Translations under genes and position numbers: made by a program | Virus record (IMG/VR): IMGVR_UViG_3300025132_000412 | Location: 1-20,107 of that record | Direction: 5' to 3' (one strand) | Length of the DNA stretch: 20,107 bases | DNA from: a virus | Notes under the pieces: model-generated | The model's input: only the letters and a program-made list of their open reading frames with translations | Database searches by the model: none | Told to the model about the DNA's origin: nothing | Part shown: positions 1 through 7,135 of the stretch, in pieces | Layout of the letters: every line of letters starts with the position of its first letter | Numbering within the stretch: the first letter of the stretch is position 1

Positions 1-2
1 AT

Positions 3-59
3 GAAACCTTAGACATGGAACGGGGTCTGAGGTACTTGGAGATTTCCAATGACAATTAA
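3..59 (+). CDS. C-terminal end of an upstream gene (partial)
   Basis: The reading frame beginning at base 3 is open from the window edge and stops with TAA at 57-59, giving 18 residues that end MERGLRYLEISNDN. The other two forward frames stop within the first 12 bases, so this is the most likely tail of a protein encoded upstream. It overlaps the start of the next mini-ORF by 11 bases and carries that ORF's ribosome binding site (GGAG at 38-41). Too little is visible to assign a family. By T7 gene order the portal or scaffold gene would be expected nearby, but nothing here proves it is either. Confidence 0.45.
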   Translation, partial: ETLDMERGLRYLEISNDN

Positions 60-111
60 AGTCACATACAAGTATCGCGGCATTTCTTACACAAAATCAA
101 AAACTATTTAA
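49..111 (+). CDS. 20-residue mini-protein with YRGxxY motif
   Basis: ATG at 49 follows a good Shine-Dalgarno (GGAG, 38-41, spacing 7) and opens a 20-residue frame ending TAA at 109-111, three bases before the next gene. The peptide contains Y-K-Y-R-G-I-S-Y, which resembles the YRGvxY core of the short cyanobacterial/cyanophage DUF4278 family, although those proteins are usually longer. Function is unknown. The ribosome site, the family-like motif and the tight fit between its neighbours favour a real gene. Its length alone would not. Confidence 0.45.
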   Translation: MTIKVTYKYRGISYTKSKTI

Positions 112-114
112 TCA

Positions 115-477
115 ATGAAAACAATTGCACTTGCTCTCGCAGCCACCACATTAGCGTCTGCACCTGCATCCGCTGGCGTTTACTTAAACGCTGAATCTAA
201 TGATGGATTCACAGGATCTGAATACACAGGAAGAACTGTAGATGTACACATTGGATATGAAGGTTCAATTAAGAAGCTTGATTACTACATCCAAGGCGGT
301 CCAGCATTCACTGTTGTCGCAGATGTAGATGGTAAAGAATCAGAACTATCTGGAAAGCTTGGAGCTACATTTAATGTAACTCAAAAGCTAGGTGTTTATG
401 GTGAGTTCTCTGGTATCTCTAATGGAGATGAGGACAATAACTATGGCACAAAAATTGGAGCTAAGTTCTCATTCTAA
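115..477 (+). CDS. Secreted outer-membrane beta-barrel-like (porin-like) protein
   Basis: A 120-residue protein. Residues 1-20 form a clear signal peptide (MK, a hydrophobic Ala/Leu core, then ASA before Gly21), so the product leaves the cytoplasm. The mature part is about 100 residues of alternating polar and hydrophobic/aromatic residues in roughly six strands separated by Gly/Asp/Asn turns, and it ends in KFSF. A C-terminal Phe is the usual signal for insertion by the outer-membrane Bam machinery. Small porin-like genes occur in cyanophage genomes, but I infer function only from shape. Possible roles are altering the host envelope, blocking superinfection or sitting in the virion. Six strands is small for a closed barrel, so it may oligomerise. 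No Shine-Dalgarno is visible; the start was chosen because the signal peptide begins there. Confidence 0.75.
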   Translation: MKTIALALAATTLASAPASAGVYLNAESNDGFTGSEYTGRTVDVHIGYEGSIKKLDYYIQGGPAFTVVADVDGKESELSGKLGATFNVTQKLGVYGEFSGISNGDEDNNYGTKIGAKFSF

Positions 478-605
478 TGTCACAACAAAGCGACAAGGCT
501 AGAGCGTCAGTTACTTCACTGACCCCTGAGCCAGAAATTAAAGAGGAAAAGAAAGAGACTTTTGATGAGGACATCTCATTAGAAGAAGCTTTGTCTACTC
601 TATAA
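477..605 (+). CDS. 42-residue acidic protein upstream of capsid gene
   Basis: The ATG overlaps the stop of the porin-like gene (TAATG, 475-479), a typical coupled start, and the frame runs 42 residues to TAA at 603-605. The sequence is hydrophilic and strongly charged: a Ser/Thr-rich N-terminus, then a Glu/Lys stretch (residues 18-27), then an acidic helix-like tail (FDEDISLEEALSTL). It lies where T7 has its scaffolding protein (gp9, about 300 residues) but is far too short to be a conventional scaffold. It might be a reduced scaffold or capsid-assembly factor, or unrelated. A terminator-like hairpin begins six bases after the stop, which fits the end of a transcription unit. Confidence 0.55.
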   Translation: MSQQSDKARASVTSLTPEPEIKEEKKETFDEDISLEEALSTL

Positions 606-610
606 ACAGG

Positions 611-643
611 AAGGAGAGCACCTCAGAGTAGGACTCTCCTTTC
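611..643 (+). terminator. Possible weak terminator after the early small genes
   Basis: Perfect 8-base stem AAGGAGAG (611-618) with CTCTCCTT (634-641), a 15-base loop that can itself pair (CCT 621-623 with AGG 630-632), and a short T-rich tail. The tail has only three Ts in a row before C, so termination would be inefficient. An RNase III-type processing hairpin is an equally good reading. Confidence 0.35.
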
Positions 644-678
644 ATTTGGCTTTTAGCCCTTACGAGGATACCTATTAG

Positions 679-690
679 CCGTCTAGACGG
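679..690. repeat. 12-base perfect palindrome
   Basis: CCGTCTAGACGG is its own reverse complement. It lies in the capsid leader about 80 bases before the gp10 start and abuts a second short hairpin (690-703). It could be a dimeric protein-binding site or an RNA stem. Confidence 0.45.
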
Positions 691-742
691 TGGGAAAGAC
701 CACGAAATGATTAATTTAAATTGTGCACGATGATGATTTATA

Positions 743-766
743 CCCTCAGTAAATTTAAAACATAGA
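743..766 (+). promoter_or_regulatory. Putative phage late promoter before the capsid gene (phi10 position)
   Basis: CTCAGT (745-750), seven bases, then AAACATAG (758-765), ending four bases before the capsid ATG. The same two blocks with the same 7-base spacing recur before the tail fibre (14043-14063). The sequence ACCCTCAGTAAA (742-753) differs at one position from ACCCTCACTAAA of the T3 promoter as I remember it. T7 has its strongest promoter, phi10, at this place. I infer a promoter for a T7-type RNA polymerase. On the T7 model transcription would start near 754. AAACATAG could instead be a shared ribosome-loading context, since no Shine-Dalgarno is present. Confidence 0.5.
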
Positions 767-769
767 TAA

Positions 770-1894
770 ATGGCTCAACAGTCAACCGCGCATCAGGCGT
801 CGGTAACTATGCCAGGTGCCGCGCAGAGCACAGGGGATAGAAGAGCACTCTACTTGAAGTTATTTTCAGGTGAGATGTTCAAAGGTTTCCAGCACAACAC
901 AATTGCTAGAGATCTAATAATGAAGCGTACCTTGACGAACGGCAAATCATTGCAGTTCATCTACACAGGACGCACAAAAGCTGAGTACCATACTCCAGGT
1001 AACTCAATACTAGGTAACAGTGACGGTGCACCTCCAGTAGCTGAGAAGACTATTACAGTCGATGAGCTATTAATCAGTTCAGCATTCTTGTATGAGCTAG
1101 ATGAGACACTTGCACATTATGACCTTCGTAGTGAGATATCTAGAAAGATTGGATACGCTCTAGCTGAGAAGTATGACAGACTTGCATTCCGTGCTATCAC
1201 ACGTGGAGCAAGACAAGCATCACCAATCACTAAGACTAACTTTGTAGAACCAGGTGGTACTCAGATTCGTGTTGGTGCAACAACCAATGACTCTGATGCT
1301 TATGTACCTGCTAACTTAGTAGCAGCTTTCTACGACGCAGCAGCAGCTCTTGATGAAAAAGGAGTTAGCTCTGACGGTAGAGTAGGTGTATTGAATGCAC
1401 GTCAATACTATGAACTCATCCAACAAGTAGGTGAGAACGGTCTAGTTAACAGAGACGCACAAGGTACATCCAGACAGTCTGGTAATGGAATTGTGGAGAT
1501 CGCTGGTATCAAGATCTACAAGTCAATGAACATACCGTTCCTTGGCAAGTATGGTACTGCTTATGGCGGAACCACTGGTGTAACTGCACCAACAAACACA
1601 GGTGACTTTGTAAGTGTAACTCCAGAAGATGCTTCTGGTGCACAGACAGGTATCAAGAACGACTACGGTACTAACACAGAACTAGGAGCTAAGTCTTGTG
1701 GACTTATCTTCCAGAAAGAAGCTGCTGGTATGGTAGAAGCTATTGGTCCTTCAGTACAAGTAACTAAAGGAGACGTATCCGTGATTTATCAGGGTGACGT
1801 TATTCTTGGACGTTTAGCTTGTGGAGCTGATTATGTTAATCCTTCAGCTGCAGTTGAATTATATGTAGGCGCATCTGCTCCTTCAGCATTCTAA
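770..1894 (+). CDS. 10: Major capsid protein, T7 gp10-like
   Basis: A 374-residue protein that I recognise as the HK97-fold major capsid protein of T7-like podoviruses (T7 gp10A is 345 residues). Typical stretches are the N-terminal LKLFSGEMFKGF, followed by GKSLQFIYTGRTKAEYHTPG, the ITVDELLISSAFLYELDE segment near residues 105-122 and AEKYDRLAFRAITRGAR near 145. It builds the icosahedral shell. The gene stands alone between the structured leader with a putative promoter and a strong terminator, an arrangement suited to very high expression. There is no Shine-Dalgarno; the start sits in an A-rich context (ATAAATGGCT) shared with the fibre gene. I see no sign of a gp10B-style frameshift extension, because the terminator follows within ten bases. 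Confidence 0.95.
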   Translation: MAQQSTAHQASVTMPGAAQSTGDRRALYLKLFSGEMFKGFQHNTIARDLIMKRTLTNGKSLQFIYTGRTKAEYHTPGNSILGNSDGAPPVAEKTITVDELLISSAFLYELDETLAHYDLRSEISRKIGYALAEKYDRLAFRAITRGARQASPITKTNFVEPGGTQIRVGATTNDSDAYVPANLVAAFYDAAAALDEKGVSSDGRVGVLNARQYYELIQQVGENGLVNRDAQGTSRQSGNGIVEIAGIKIYKSMNIPFLGKYGTAYGGTTGVTAPTNTGDFVSVTPEDASGAQTGIKNDYGTNTELGAKSCGLIFQKEAAGMVEAIGPSVQVTKGDVSVIYQGDVILGRLACGADYVNPSAAVELYVGASAPSAF

Positions 1895-1901
1895 GTTTAT
1901 T

Positions 1902-1929
1902 GGGAGTCTTTATGACTCCCTTTTTTTTT
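1902..1929 (+). terminator. Intrinsic terminator after the capsid gene (T-phi position)
   Basis: Perfect 7-base stem GGGAGTC (1902-1908) and GACTCCC (1914-1920) with a 5-base loop TTTAT, followed by nine Ts (1921-1929). It lies 8 bases after the capsid stop and 8 bases before the gp11 start. T7 has its single late terminator at the same place, between genes 10 and 11. Partial readthrough would give much capsid mRNA and less tail mRNA. Confidence 0.9.
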
Positions 1930-1937
1930 ATATAATT

Positions 1938-2552
1938 ATGGCATTCCCTACCACTAACGCTACACTAGAATTACCAGCGGTTAATGAAATATTAGCGTCA
2001 GTTGGTCAAGCTCCTGTAACATCATTAGATCAAACCAACCCAGACGTTGCGATTGCATACGACACGTTGTTACAGGTGTCAAGAGAAGTCCAGTCAGAAG
2101 GATGGACATTTAATAAAGAGTATCATTATCCATTTACTCCTGATGATAATAATGAAATAGTCATACCAACCAATATCTTACAAATAGATATGGCTGAGAA
2201 AGGTGACTATAACCATATGAATGTAGTTAGACGTAATGGAAAACTATATGATAAAGAAGAGCACACAAGTACATTCACAAAGAAAGTAGAATGTGATGTT
2301 GTTTGGTTTTTTGATTGGGTTGATTTACCCAGACCGATACAAGATTATATAACTGCTAGAGCTGCAAGTATTACTGTTTCAAAGATAGTAGGTGATCAAA
2401 GTTTATACCAAATGTGCCAACAAAAAGAAGCTTACGCTAGAGCTTTAGCACTTGAGTATGAATGTAACCAAGGTCAGTTCACATTCTTTGGACACCCCCA
2501 AGGCGGTAACTATTACAACAGCTACAAACCATATCATGCCTTACAAAGATAA
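1938..2552 (+). CDS. 11: Tail tubular protein A, T7 gp11-like adaptor
   Basis: A 204-residue protein, close to the 196 residues of T7 gp11, which forms the dodecameric gatekeeper ring between portal and nozzle. The family pattern is clear near the N-terminus: NEIL (16-19), GQAPV (23-27), then SREVQSEGWTFN (48-59), and a helical segment around YITARAASITVSKIVGD in the second half. The gene begins just after the terminator poly-T run, with no Shine-Dalgarno and an AT-only leader, so its transcription must come from readthrough. Its stop overlaps the gp12 start (TAATG), suggesting translational coupling. Confidence 0.93.
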   Translation: MAFPTTNATLELPAVNEILASVGQAPVTSLDQTNPDVAIAYDTLLQVSREVQSEGWTFNKEYHYPFTPDDNNEIVIPTNILQIDMAEKGDYNHMNVVRRNGKLYDKEEHTSTFTKKVECDVVWFFDWVDLPRPIQDYITARAASITVSKIVGDQSLYQMCQQKEAYARALALEYECNQGQFTFFGHPQGGNYYNSYKPYHALQR

Positions 2553-4945
2553 TGCCAAATGTCACGCAAACCATTTCTAATTACTTAGGTGGTGTATCTA
2601 AACAACCCGATACAAAGAAGTTACCAGGACAATTAGTTGATTGTATTAATGCTTATCCTGACCCTACGTTTGGTTTAACTAAACGACCTGGATTTAAGTT
2701 TCTTAAGGCATTAGGTAATGAGAATATCTATGCCAATGCTAAGTGGTTCTATATCCATAGAGATAATGACGAGAAGTATATCGGATGTATTAAAGGTACA
2801 GCTATATACATTTGGAATGTTACCTCTGGTGTAGCAGCTACAATAACCTATACATCAAATGCTAATACCTCATATCTAACAGGTACTACAGCTAATGACT
2901 ATGACGTATTAACTGTACAAGATACAACAGTTATTACTAATAAAACTAAGACTATAACGACTCAAGCAGCTCCATCATTTACTGCTAATAAGATAGGAAC
3001 TGTAAGGCTCAGAGCTGTTACAGCTAACACCACATACAGCGTTACAGTTAATGGATCAACGGTTACAAATACAACTGGAGACTCAGCCAGTGCAGACGCT
3101 ATCCTAACTAGCTTAAAGAACAGTATTGATGGTTTAAGTATCTCTGGAATGACAGTCACTCAGCTTGACTCATCCCTTGAATTAAGCTGCTCTAGTGCCT
3201 TCACATTGACTGGTAAGGGTGGTGCGGATAACGAAAGGTTAGATACATACCAAAACCAAGTAGCGAACGTTACAGCCCTTCCTGATAGGTCTAAGCATCA
3301 TCGTGTAGTTAAGGTATTAAATACAAGTTCAGATAATGATACTTACTACTCAAGATTCATAGCTGATAATGGTACATCTGGAGCTGGTTACTGGGAGGAA
3401 TACATCGCACCTGATGTGTCTCCAGGTTTAACAGCTACAACTATGCCTCATGAGCTAGTTAATACAGGTACTAATGCTTTTACATTCAGAGCTATAACTT
3501 GGACAGATAGATTAACTGGTGATGATTCAACTAACTCACACCCTAGTTTTGTAGGTAAGAAGATACAACAGTGTTTCTTCCATAGTAGCCGTCTTGGTTT
3601 CTTGGTTGATGATAATGTTTCAATGAGTCAAGCTAACGAGTTCTATAACTTCTATCATGTGTCAGCGATGACCCAGATAGCTTCTGACCCAGTTGATTTA
3701 AGTACTTCTAGTATTAGACCTACACTTCTAACAGGTGTCTTACCAACTGCACAGGGTTTAATCCTGTTCAGTAAGAACCAACAGTTCTTGATGTATGCAC
3801 CTAATGGTATCTTCACTCCTACCTCAACGATCATTCGTGGTATCTCTAACTACGAAATGGATATCAATATTGATCCTGTTGATAATGGTACTAACCTTAT
3901 CTTCCTGAGTAAGACTCCAGGTTTCACACGTATCTATCAGATGAGAACAGCTGGTCAAGAGATGAACCCGTCTGTCTTAGATATAGGAAGAGTGGTATCT
4001 GAATACATACCAAGTTCTATAACAGATCTTATAGCTAGTCCTCAGAACTCATTCATAGCAATGTGGGGAACAGATAAGAATGATCTATATTTCTACAGAA
4101 CCTATAATGACGGTCAAAGAGATGTAATGCAATCTTGGTTTAGATGGCAACTACCAGGATTAGTACAAACAGTATCAGTTGATTCTGATGTGATGTATGC
4201 AGTCACCATGCAAGGTGGTCAGTACACATTAGTTAGTGCAAGTCTTAACCAAACACCAGAGGAAACCATCTTGGTTAACTCAGATGGTCAGAAGATGAAT
4301 CCTTGTATGGATTTATATGCAACTGCTAGTTCAGTAGCTTATGACCAGACTGATCCTGTTAACCCATTCTCGAAGTGTTATATACCTTTTAATAATGTAA
4401 CTGGCTTATCACCTGTACTTGTTATTGGTAGTGCTGCATCTGATTTAACTAACCCTACGTTTGTTGAATCAGGTTTTACCATCACACCAACAGTAGCTAC
4501 GGATGGTGGAGGTACTTACTTTAAGGTTCCATTTAAAAATCTAACCAGTGTAGCTAGTAAGGTAATCGTAGGGTTTAAGTACACCTATGATATTGAACTA
4601 CCGACTATATATTTCTCATTGAATGAACAAGGTACTCAGGCTGATTATACTTCTACCTTAACCATAGCTAGAGTTAAATTCTCAGTAGGTCTATCTGGAG
4701 TTATTAGTTTTAAACTATCGAGAAAAGGAACAACAGATTACGATGATGTTATACCTGTTATTACTGCAAACGAATACTTAGCTAACGACGTAGCCCTAGC
4801 TAATGAGTCTGTAGCGTCAATACCAATACATCAAAAGAATACCAACTTTACGCTGAAAGCATTTAGCGATTCACCATACCCTGTATCACTATCTTCAATG
4901 ATGTGGGAGGGCTATTATTCACCACGTTTTTACACTAGAAAATAA
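2552..4945 (+). CDS. 12: Tail tubular protein B, T7 gp12-like nozzle
   Basis: A 797-residue protein, nearly the same length as T7 gp12 (794), which forms the hexameric tail nozzle. The N-terminus is diagnostic: GVSKQP (14-19), then PGQLVD..NAYPDPTFGLTKRPG (25-47), the region that contacts the ring above. The rest is rich in Thr, Ser, Asn and beta-forming residues, as expected for a multi-domain beta structure. A Thr/Ser-rich insertion around residues 130-220 looks less conserved. It overlaps its neighbours by one base at each end (TAATG), so gp11, gp12 and the next gene form a coupled translation unit. Confidence 0.93.
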   Translation: MPNVTQTISNYLGGVSKQPDTKKLPGQLVDCINAYPDPTFGLTKRPGFKFLKALGNENIYANAKWFYIHRDNDEKYIGCIKGTAIYIWNVTSGVAATITYTSNANTSYLTGTTANDYDVLTVQDTTVITNKTKTITTQAAPSFTANKIGTVRLRAVTANTTYSVTVNGSTVTNTTGDSASADAILTSLKNSIDGLSISGMTVTQLDSSLELSCSSAFTLTGKGGADNERLDTYQNQVANVTALPDRSKHHRVVKVLNTSSDNDTYYSRFIADNGTSGAGYWEEYIAPDVSPGLTATTMPHELVNTGTNAFTFRAITWTDRLTGDDSTNSHPSFVGKKIQQCFFHSSRLGFLVDDNVSMSQANEFYNFYHVSAMTQIASDPVDLSTSSIRPTLLTGVLPTAQGLILFSKNQQFLMYAPNGIFTPTSTIIRGISNYEMDINIDPVDNGTNLIFLSKTPGFTRIYQMRTAGQEMNPSVLDIGRVVSEYIPSSITDLIASPQNSFIAMWGTDKNDLYFYRTYNDGQRDVMQSWFRWQLPGLVQTVSVDSDVMYAVTMQGGQYTLVSASLNQTPEETILVNSDGQKMNPCMDLYATASSVAYDQTDPVNPFSKCYIPFNNVTGLSPVLVIGSAASDLTNPTFVESGFTITPTVATDGGGTYFKVPFKNLTSVASKVIVGFKYTYDIELPTIYFSLNEQGTQADYTSTLTIARVKFSVGLSGVISFKLSRKGTTDYDDVIPVITANEYLANDVALANESVASIPIHQKNTNFTLKAFSDSPYPVSLSSMMWEGYYSPRFYTRK

Positions 4946-5400
4946 TGTCAACACCCGAAGAAAGAAAGACTGATCTACAAAAAGCAATTTATATAATCAC
5001 AGAAGCTTGTGGTGAAGATAAAAATGCAGAACAATACTTATGGATGTTATGTGAAGTATGGAGACGACTTGATGATATATATGATCAAGATGAAACTGTA
5101 AACCGTGAGCAAATATTAGAAAGTATTGAAATTTTATTTTTAAAACTACCTACTAATGTGTTCTTTATTAGACATCAAGACGTATTACTATCACAACATC
5201 TATCTATGTGGAATGCTTGGCAAGCTTCAAATGAATGGGAAAACGGTGATGATACCGAACAAATTTATTCACATGTATGGCGATATGCGATCCATGAAGT
5301 TGTTCCTATTGTAGCTCTACTTACTCAAGGGTATGACAAAATGAAAACAATATCTATCGAAATACGCAAACTATTTAAAACTAATCTAGGAGAAGAATAA
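4945..5400 (+). CDS. Small acidic helical protein at the gp13 position
   Basis: A 151-residue protein that starts inside the gp12 stop (TAATG). It is acidic, looks almost wholly alpha-helical, and has many Trp and Tyr residues (for example YLWMLCEVWRRL near 27-38 and MWNAWQASNEW near 88-98). No signal peptide, membrane segment or catalytic motif is visible. Its place between gp12 and gp14 corresponds to T7 gene 13 (138 residues, internal virion protein), but I see no sequence likeness to gp13. It may be a minor virion or assembly protein. The end of the gene carries the strong ribosome binding site for the next gene. Confidence 0.7.
   Translation: MSTPEERKTDLQKAIYIITEACGEDKNAEQYLWMLCEVWRRLDDIYDQDETVNREQILESIEILFLKLPTNVFFIRHQDVLLSQHLSMWNAWQASNEWENGDDTEQIYSHVWRYAIHEVVPIVALLTQGYDKMKTISIEIRKLFKTNLGEE
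5388..5395 (+). promoter_or_regulatory. Strong ribosome binding site for the gp14-like gene
   Basis: AGGAGAAG ends six bases before ATG 5402. It is one of the few clear Shine-Dalgarno sequences in the window, most other large genes having only AT-rich leaders, and it fixes the start of the following gene. Confidence 0.7.
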
Positions 5401-5401
5401 C

Positions 5402-7126
5402 ATGGGATGGCTTGGAGGTGGAGGCGGTTCAGACGATGTGATTGATCATCAAAATGAACAGATAAGGAAGAAGTTTGAATACGATAAAAAGAACTACGAA
5501 TACCTATGGGGTATAGACGAGAGTAGTGGAGAACAGTTATTTAATGCTGATGGTACTAAGAAAGGTACACAGTGGAAGAACTACTATACAAGTGTCGAAG
5601 GTCTAGAACTTAAGAAACAAGCTGATCAAGAACAGAAAGCCTACCAAGAAGAGACTGCTAACCAGAATTGGGAGATGGGTAAATCCCAACAGCAGTACCA
5701 ATGGGATCAGCAGGACGCTATATATGATAAGAATCGAGAACAGTATGAAGATGTACTGTTGTTTAATAGGGTTGAGTATAACGATGCTCTTGAAAGAGAA
5801 GAGTCTGTATTAAATGAACAATTTATTAGTGCAGCATTTGAAAATCAAGGTTTAATAGCTGATTTATATGAGTCAACTGGTACTAAAGGTTTTGATCAAG
5901 TGTCTCAGAAATTAGGACTTCTTAAACAAGAAGACTTAATAGAAAGTCAAAAGCAAAAACAATTAATCAATCTTCAACAAAGTACATCTGGAGCTAGGTT
6001 TGCTGAGGCTGGTACAAAGATCGGAATGCTAGATCAAGCTGGTAAAACTCAGTTTCAACAGGCAGGTATTGTACAAGATTTATTTGTTAAAGAATCTGAT
6101 CGTAGGTTTAAGAAAGCTTCATTGCTAATGGATGTTGATACTCAAGATCGAATAGCACAACATCAAAATGATCTTATCCGTAGAGAGAATAAAGCTGCTT
6201 ATGGTAAAGCTGCTCATGAAAGTACAGAAAGAAATCTACAAGCATTAAAAGCTCAAGGTCAGGCAGCTTTAACACAGTCTGGTAGATCACAAGGTAAGGC
6301 TGTACAGATGGTATTAGCTGAGCTTGGTAGACAAAATGCTTATATAGCTGAGTCACTAATACGTGGTACTGGAGCTGCTGAAGCTAGGATGAAGAATAAC
6401 TTAGCTAATGTTGCTACAGCTAAGCAAAAGTCTCAATTAAACCTACAACAAATAGCCGAAGAATCAGGACAGAACATTGAGAAGACTTTATTAAACCTAC
6501 AAGAAACAGAAAGAAATTTAAAGATAGGTAATGCTAAAGGTGAGCTTAATCTTGATCAAATCCGAAAGCAGGTATTTGATAATATTGAGAACACAACTCT
6601 AGATGTTAAAACCCTAGAGAATAACCTTAAACATACACAAACTGAAACTGGATTAAATCTTAAAAAGATTGATTGGGATGTAGATAATTTAGGATCTAGA
6701 TTTAAAACTAATCAAGATATCTTAAAGGCTACTTTAGATAGTGCAGTTGAGGCTTCTGCTATGAGTCGACAAGATATAGCAAGAGATTTACGACAAGCTA
6801 ATTTAGAAGCTGAAGCTAGGCGTATGCTTGATCCTTCGGCAGGAAGAGAGGAATTAAACCTAGATAGATTCCAACCTATTGATTTACCTACACCTAAGTA
6901 CCAAGATCCACAAGAACCAGATCTACCACCAGCACCTATTGAAGGTGCAATGATGGATTCAAGTATGGGTGCAGCTGACTTTGCTGGAGCTGCGTTAACT
7001 GGAGTTACAGCTGGCTTAGGAGCTGCCGCTATGGTTGGAGGAAGTACAGCGTTACAAGGTTTAGGATTAGCTGCTGGACCTGTCGGTTGGGTTGTTGGTG
7101 GTTTGTCCTTCTTAAGTTCATTATAA
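5402..7126 (+). CDS. 14: Internal virion/ejection protein, gp14 position
   Basis: A 574-residue protein in the slot of T7 gp14, a core protein ejected into the host outer membrane. It begins MGWLGGGGGSDD. Most of the chain (about residues 15-480) is Gln/Lys/Glu/Asn-rich and predicted to be long helices with heptad-like repetition (LNLQ, LNLDQI, LNLKKI). Next comes a proline-rich linker (DLPTPKYQDPQEPDLPPAP, near 495-513). The C-terminal 50 residues are Gly/Ala-rich and hydrophobic (AGAALTGVTAGLGAAAMVGG...GPVGWVVGGL), fit for membrane insertion. T7 gp14 has only 196 residues, so identity rests on position and architecture rather than alignment. Confidence 0.75.
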   Translation: MGWLGGGGGSDDVIDHQNEQIRKKFEYDKKNYEYLWGIDESSGEQLFNADGTKKGTQWKNYYTSVEGLELKKQADQEQKAYQEETANQNWEMGKSQQQYQWDQQDAIYDKNREQYEDVLLFNRVEYNDALEREESVLNEQFISAAFENQGLIADLYESTGTKGFDQVSQKLGLLKQEDLIESQKQKQLINLQQSTSGARFAEAGTKIGMLDQAGKTQFQQAGIVQDLFVKESDRRFKKASLLMDVDTQDRIAQHQNDLIRRENKAAYGKAAHESTERNLQALKAQGQAALTQSGRSQGKAVQMVLAELGRQNAYIAESLIRGTGAAEARMKNNLANVATAKQKSQLNLQQIAEESGQNIEKTLLNLQETERNLKIGNAKGELNLDQIRKQVFDNIENTTLDVKTLENNLKHTQTETGLNLKKIDWDVDNLGSRFKTNQDILKATLDSAVEASAMSRQDIARDLRQANLEAEARRMLDPSAGREELNLDRFQPIDLPTPKYQDPQEPDLPPAPIEGAMMDSSMGAADFAGAALTGVTAGLGAAAMVGGSTALQGLGLAAGPVGWVVGGLSFLSSL

Positions 7127-7135
7127 ATAAATACA

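Larger units (their letters stand above)
606..769 (+). other. Structured non-coding leader before the capsid gene
   Basis: This gap of 164 bases is the longest non-coding stretch in the window. It holds a series of inverted repeats: AAGGAGAG/CTCTCCTT (611-618 with 634-641), GGCT/AGCC with a 3-base loop (648-658), a perfect 12-base palindrome CCGTCTAGACGG (679-690) and GTGG/CCAC around GAAAGA (690-703). The remainder from 711 is AT-rich with a palindrome AATTTAAATT (713-722). A promoter-like element sits at its 3' end. No ORF with coding character was seen on either strand. It may be a processed 5' untranslated leader or a cluster of protein-binding sites. Confidence 0.5.

Noticed and set aside
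648-725. tRNA-like or ribozyme-like folding in the capsid leader
   Set aside because: No cloverleaf with a conserved T-arm could be drawn, and the hammerhead core CTGATGA...GAAA is absent. Only separate small hairpins are supported.
715-744. Possible host sigma-70 promoter (TTTAAA, 18 bases, TATACC)
   Set aside because: The -35 box is very weak and such matches are frequent in AT-rich DNA. The repeated CTCAGT element is a better candidate.
1860-1937. gp10B-style frameshift at the end of the capsid gene
   Set aside because: No slippery heptamer was seen near the stop, and the terminator begins eight bases later, leaving no room for an extension domain.
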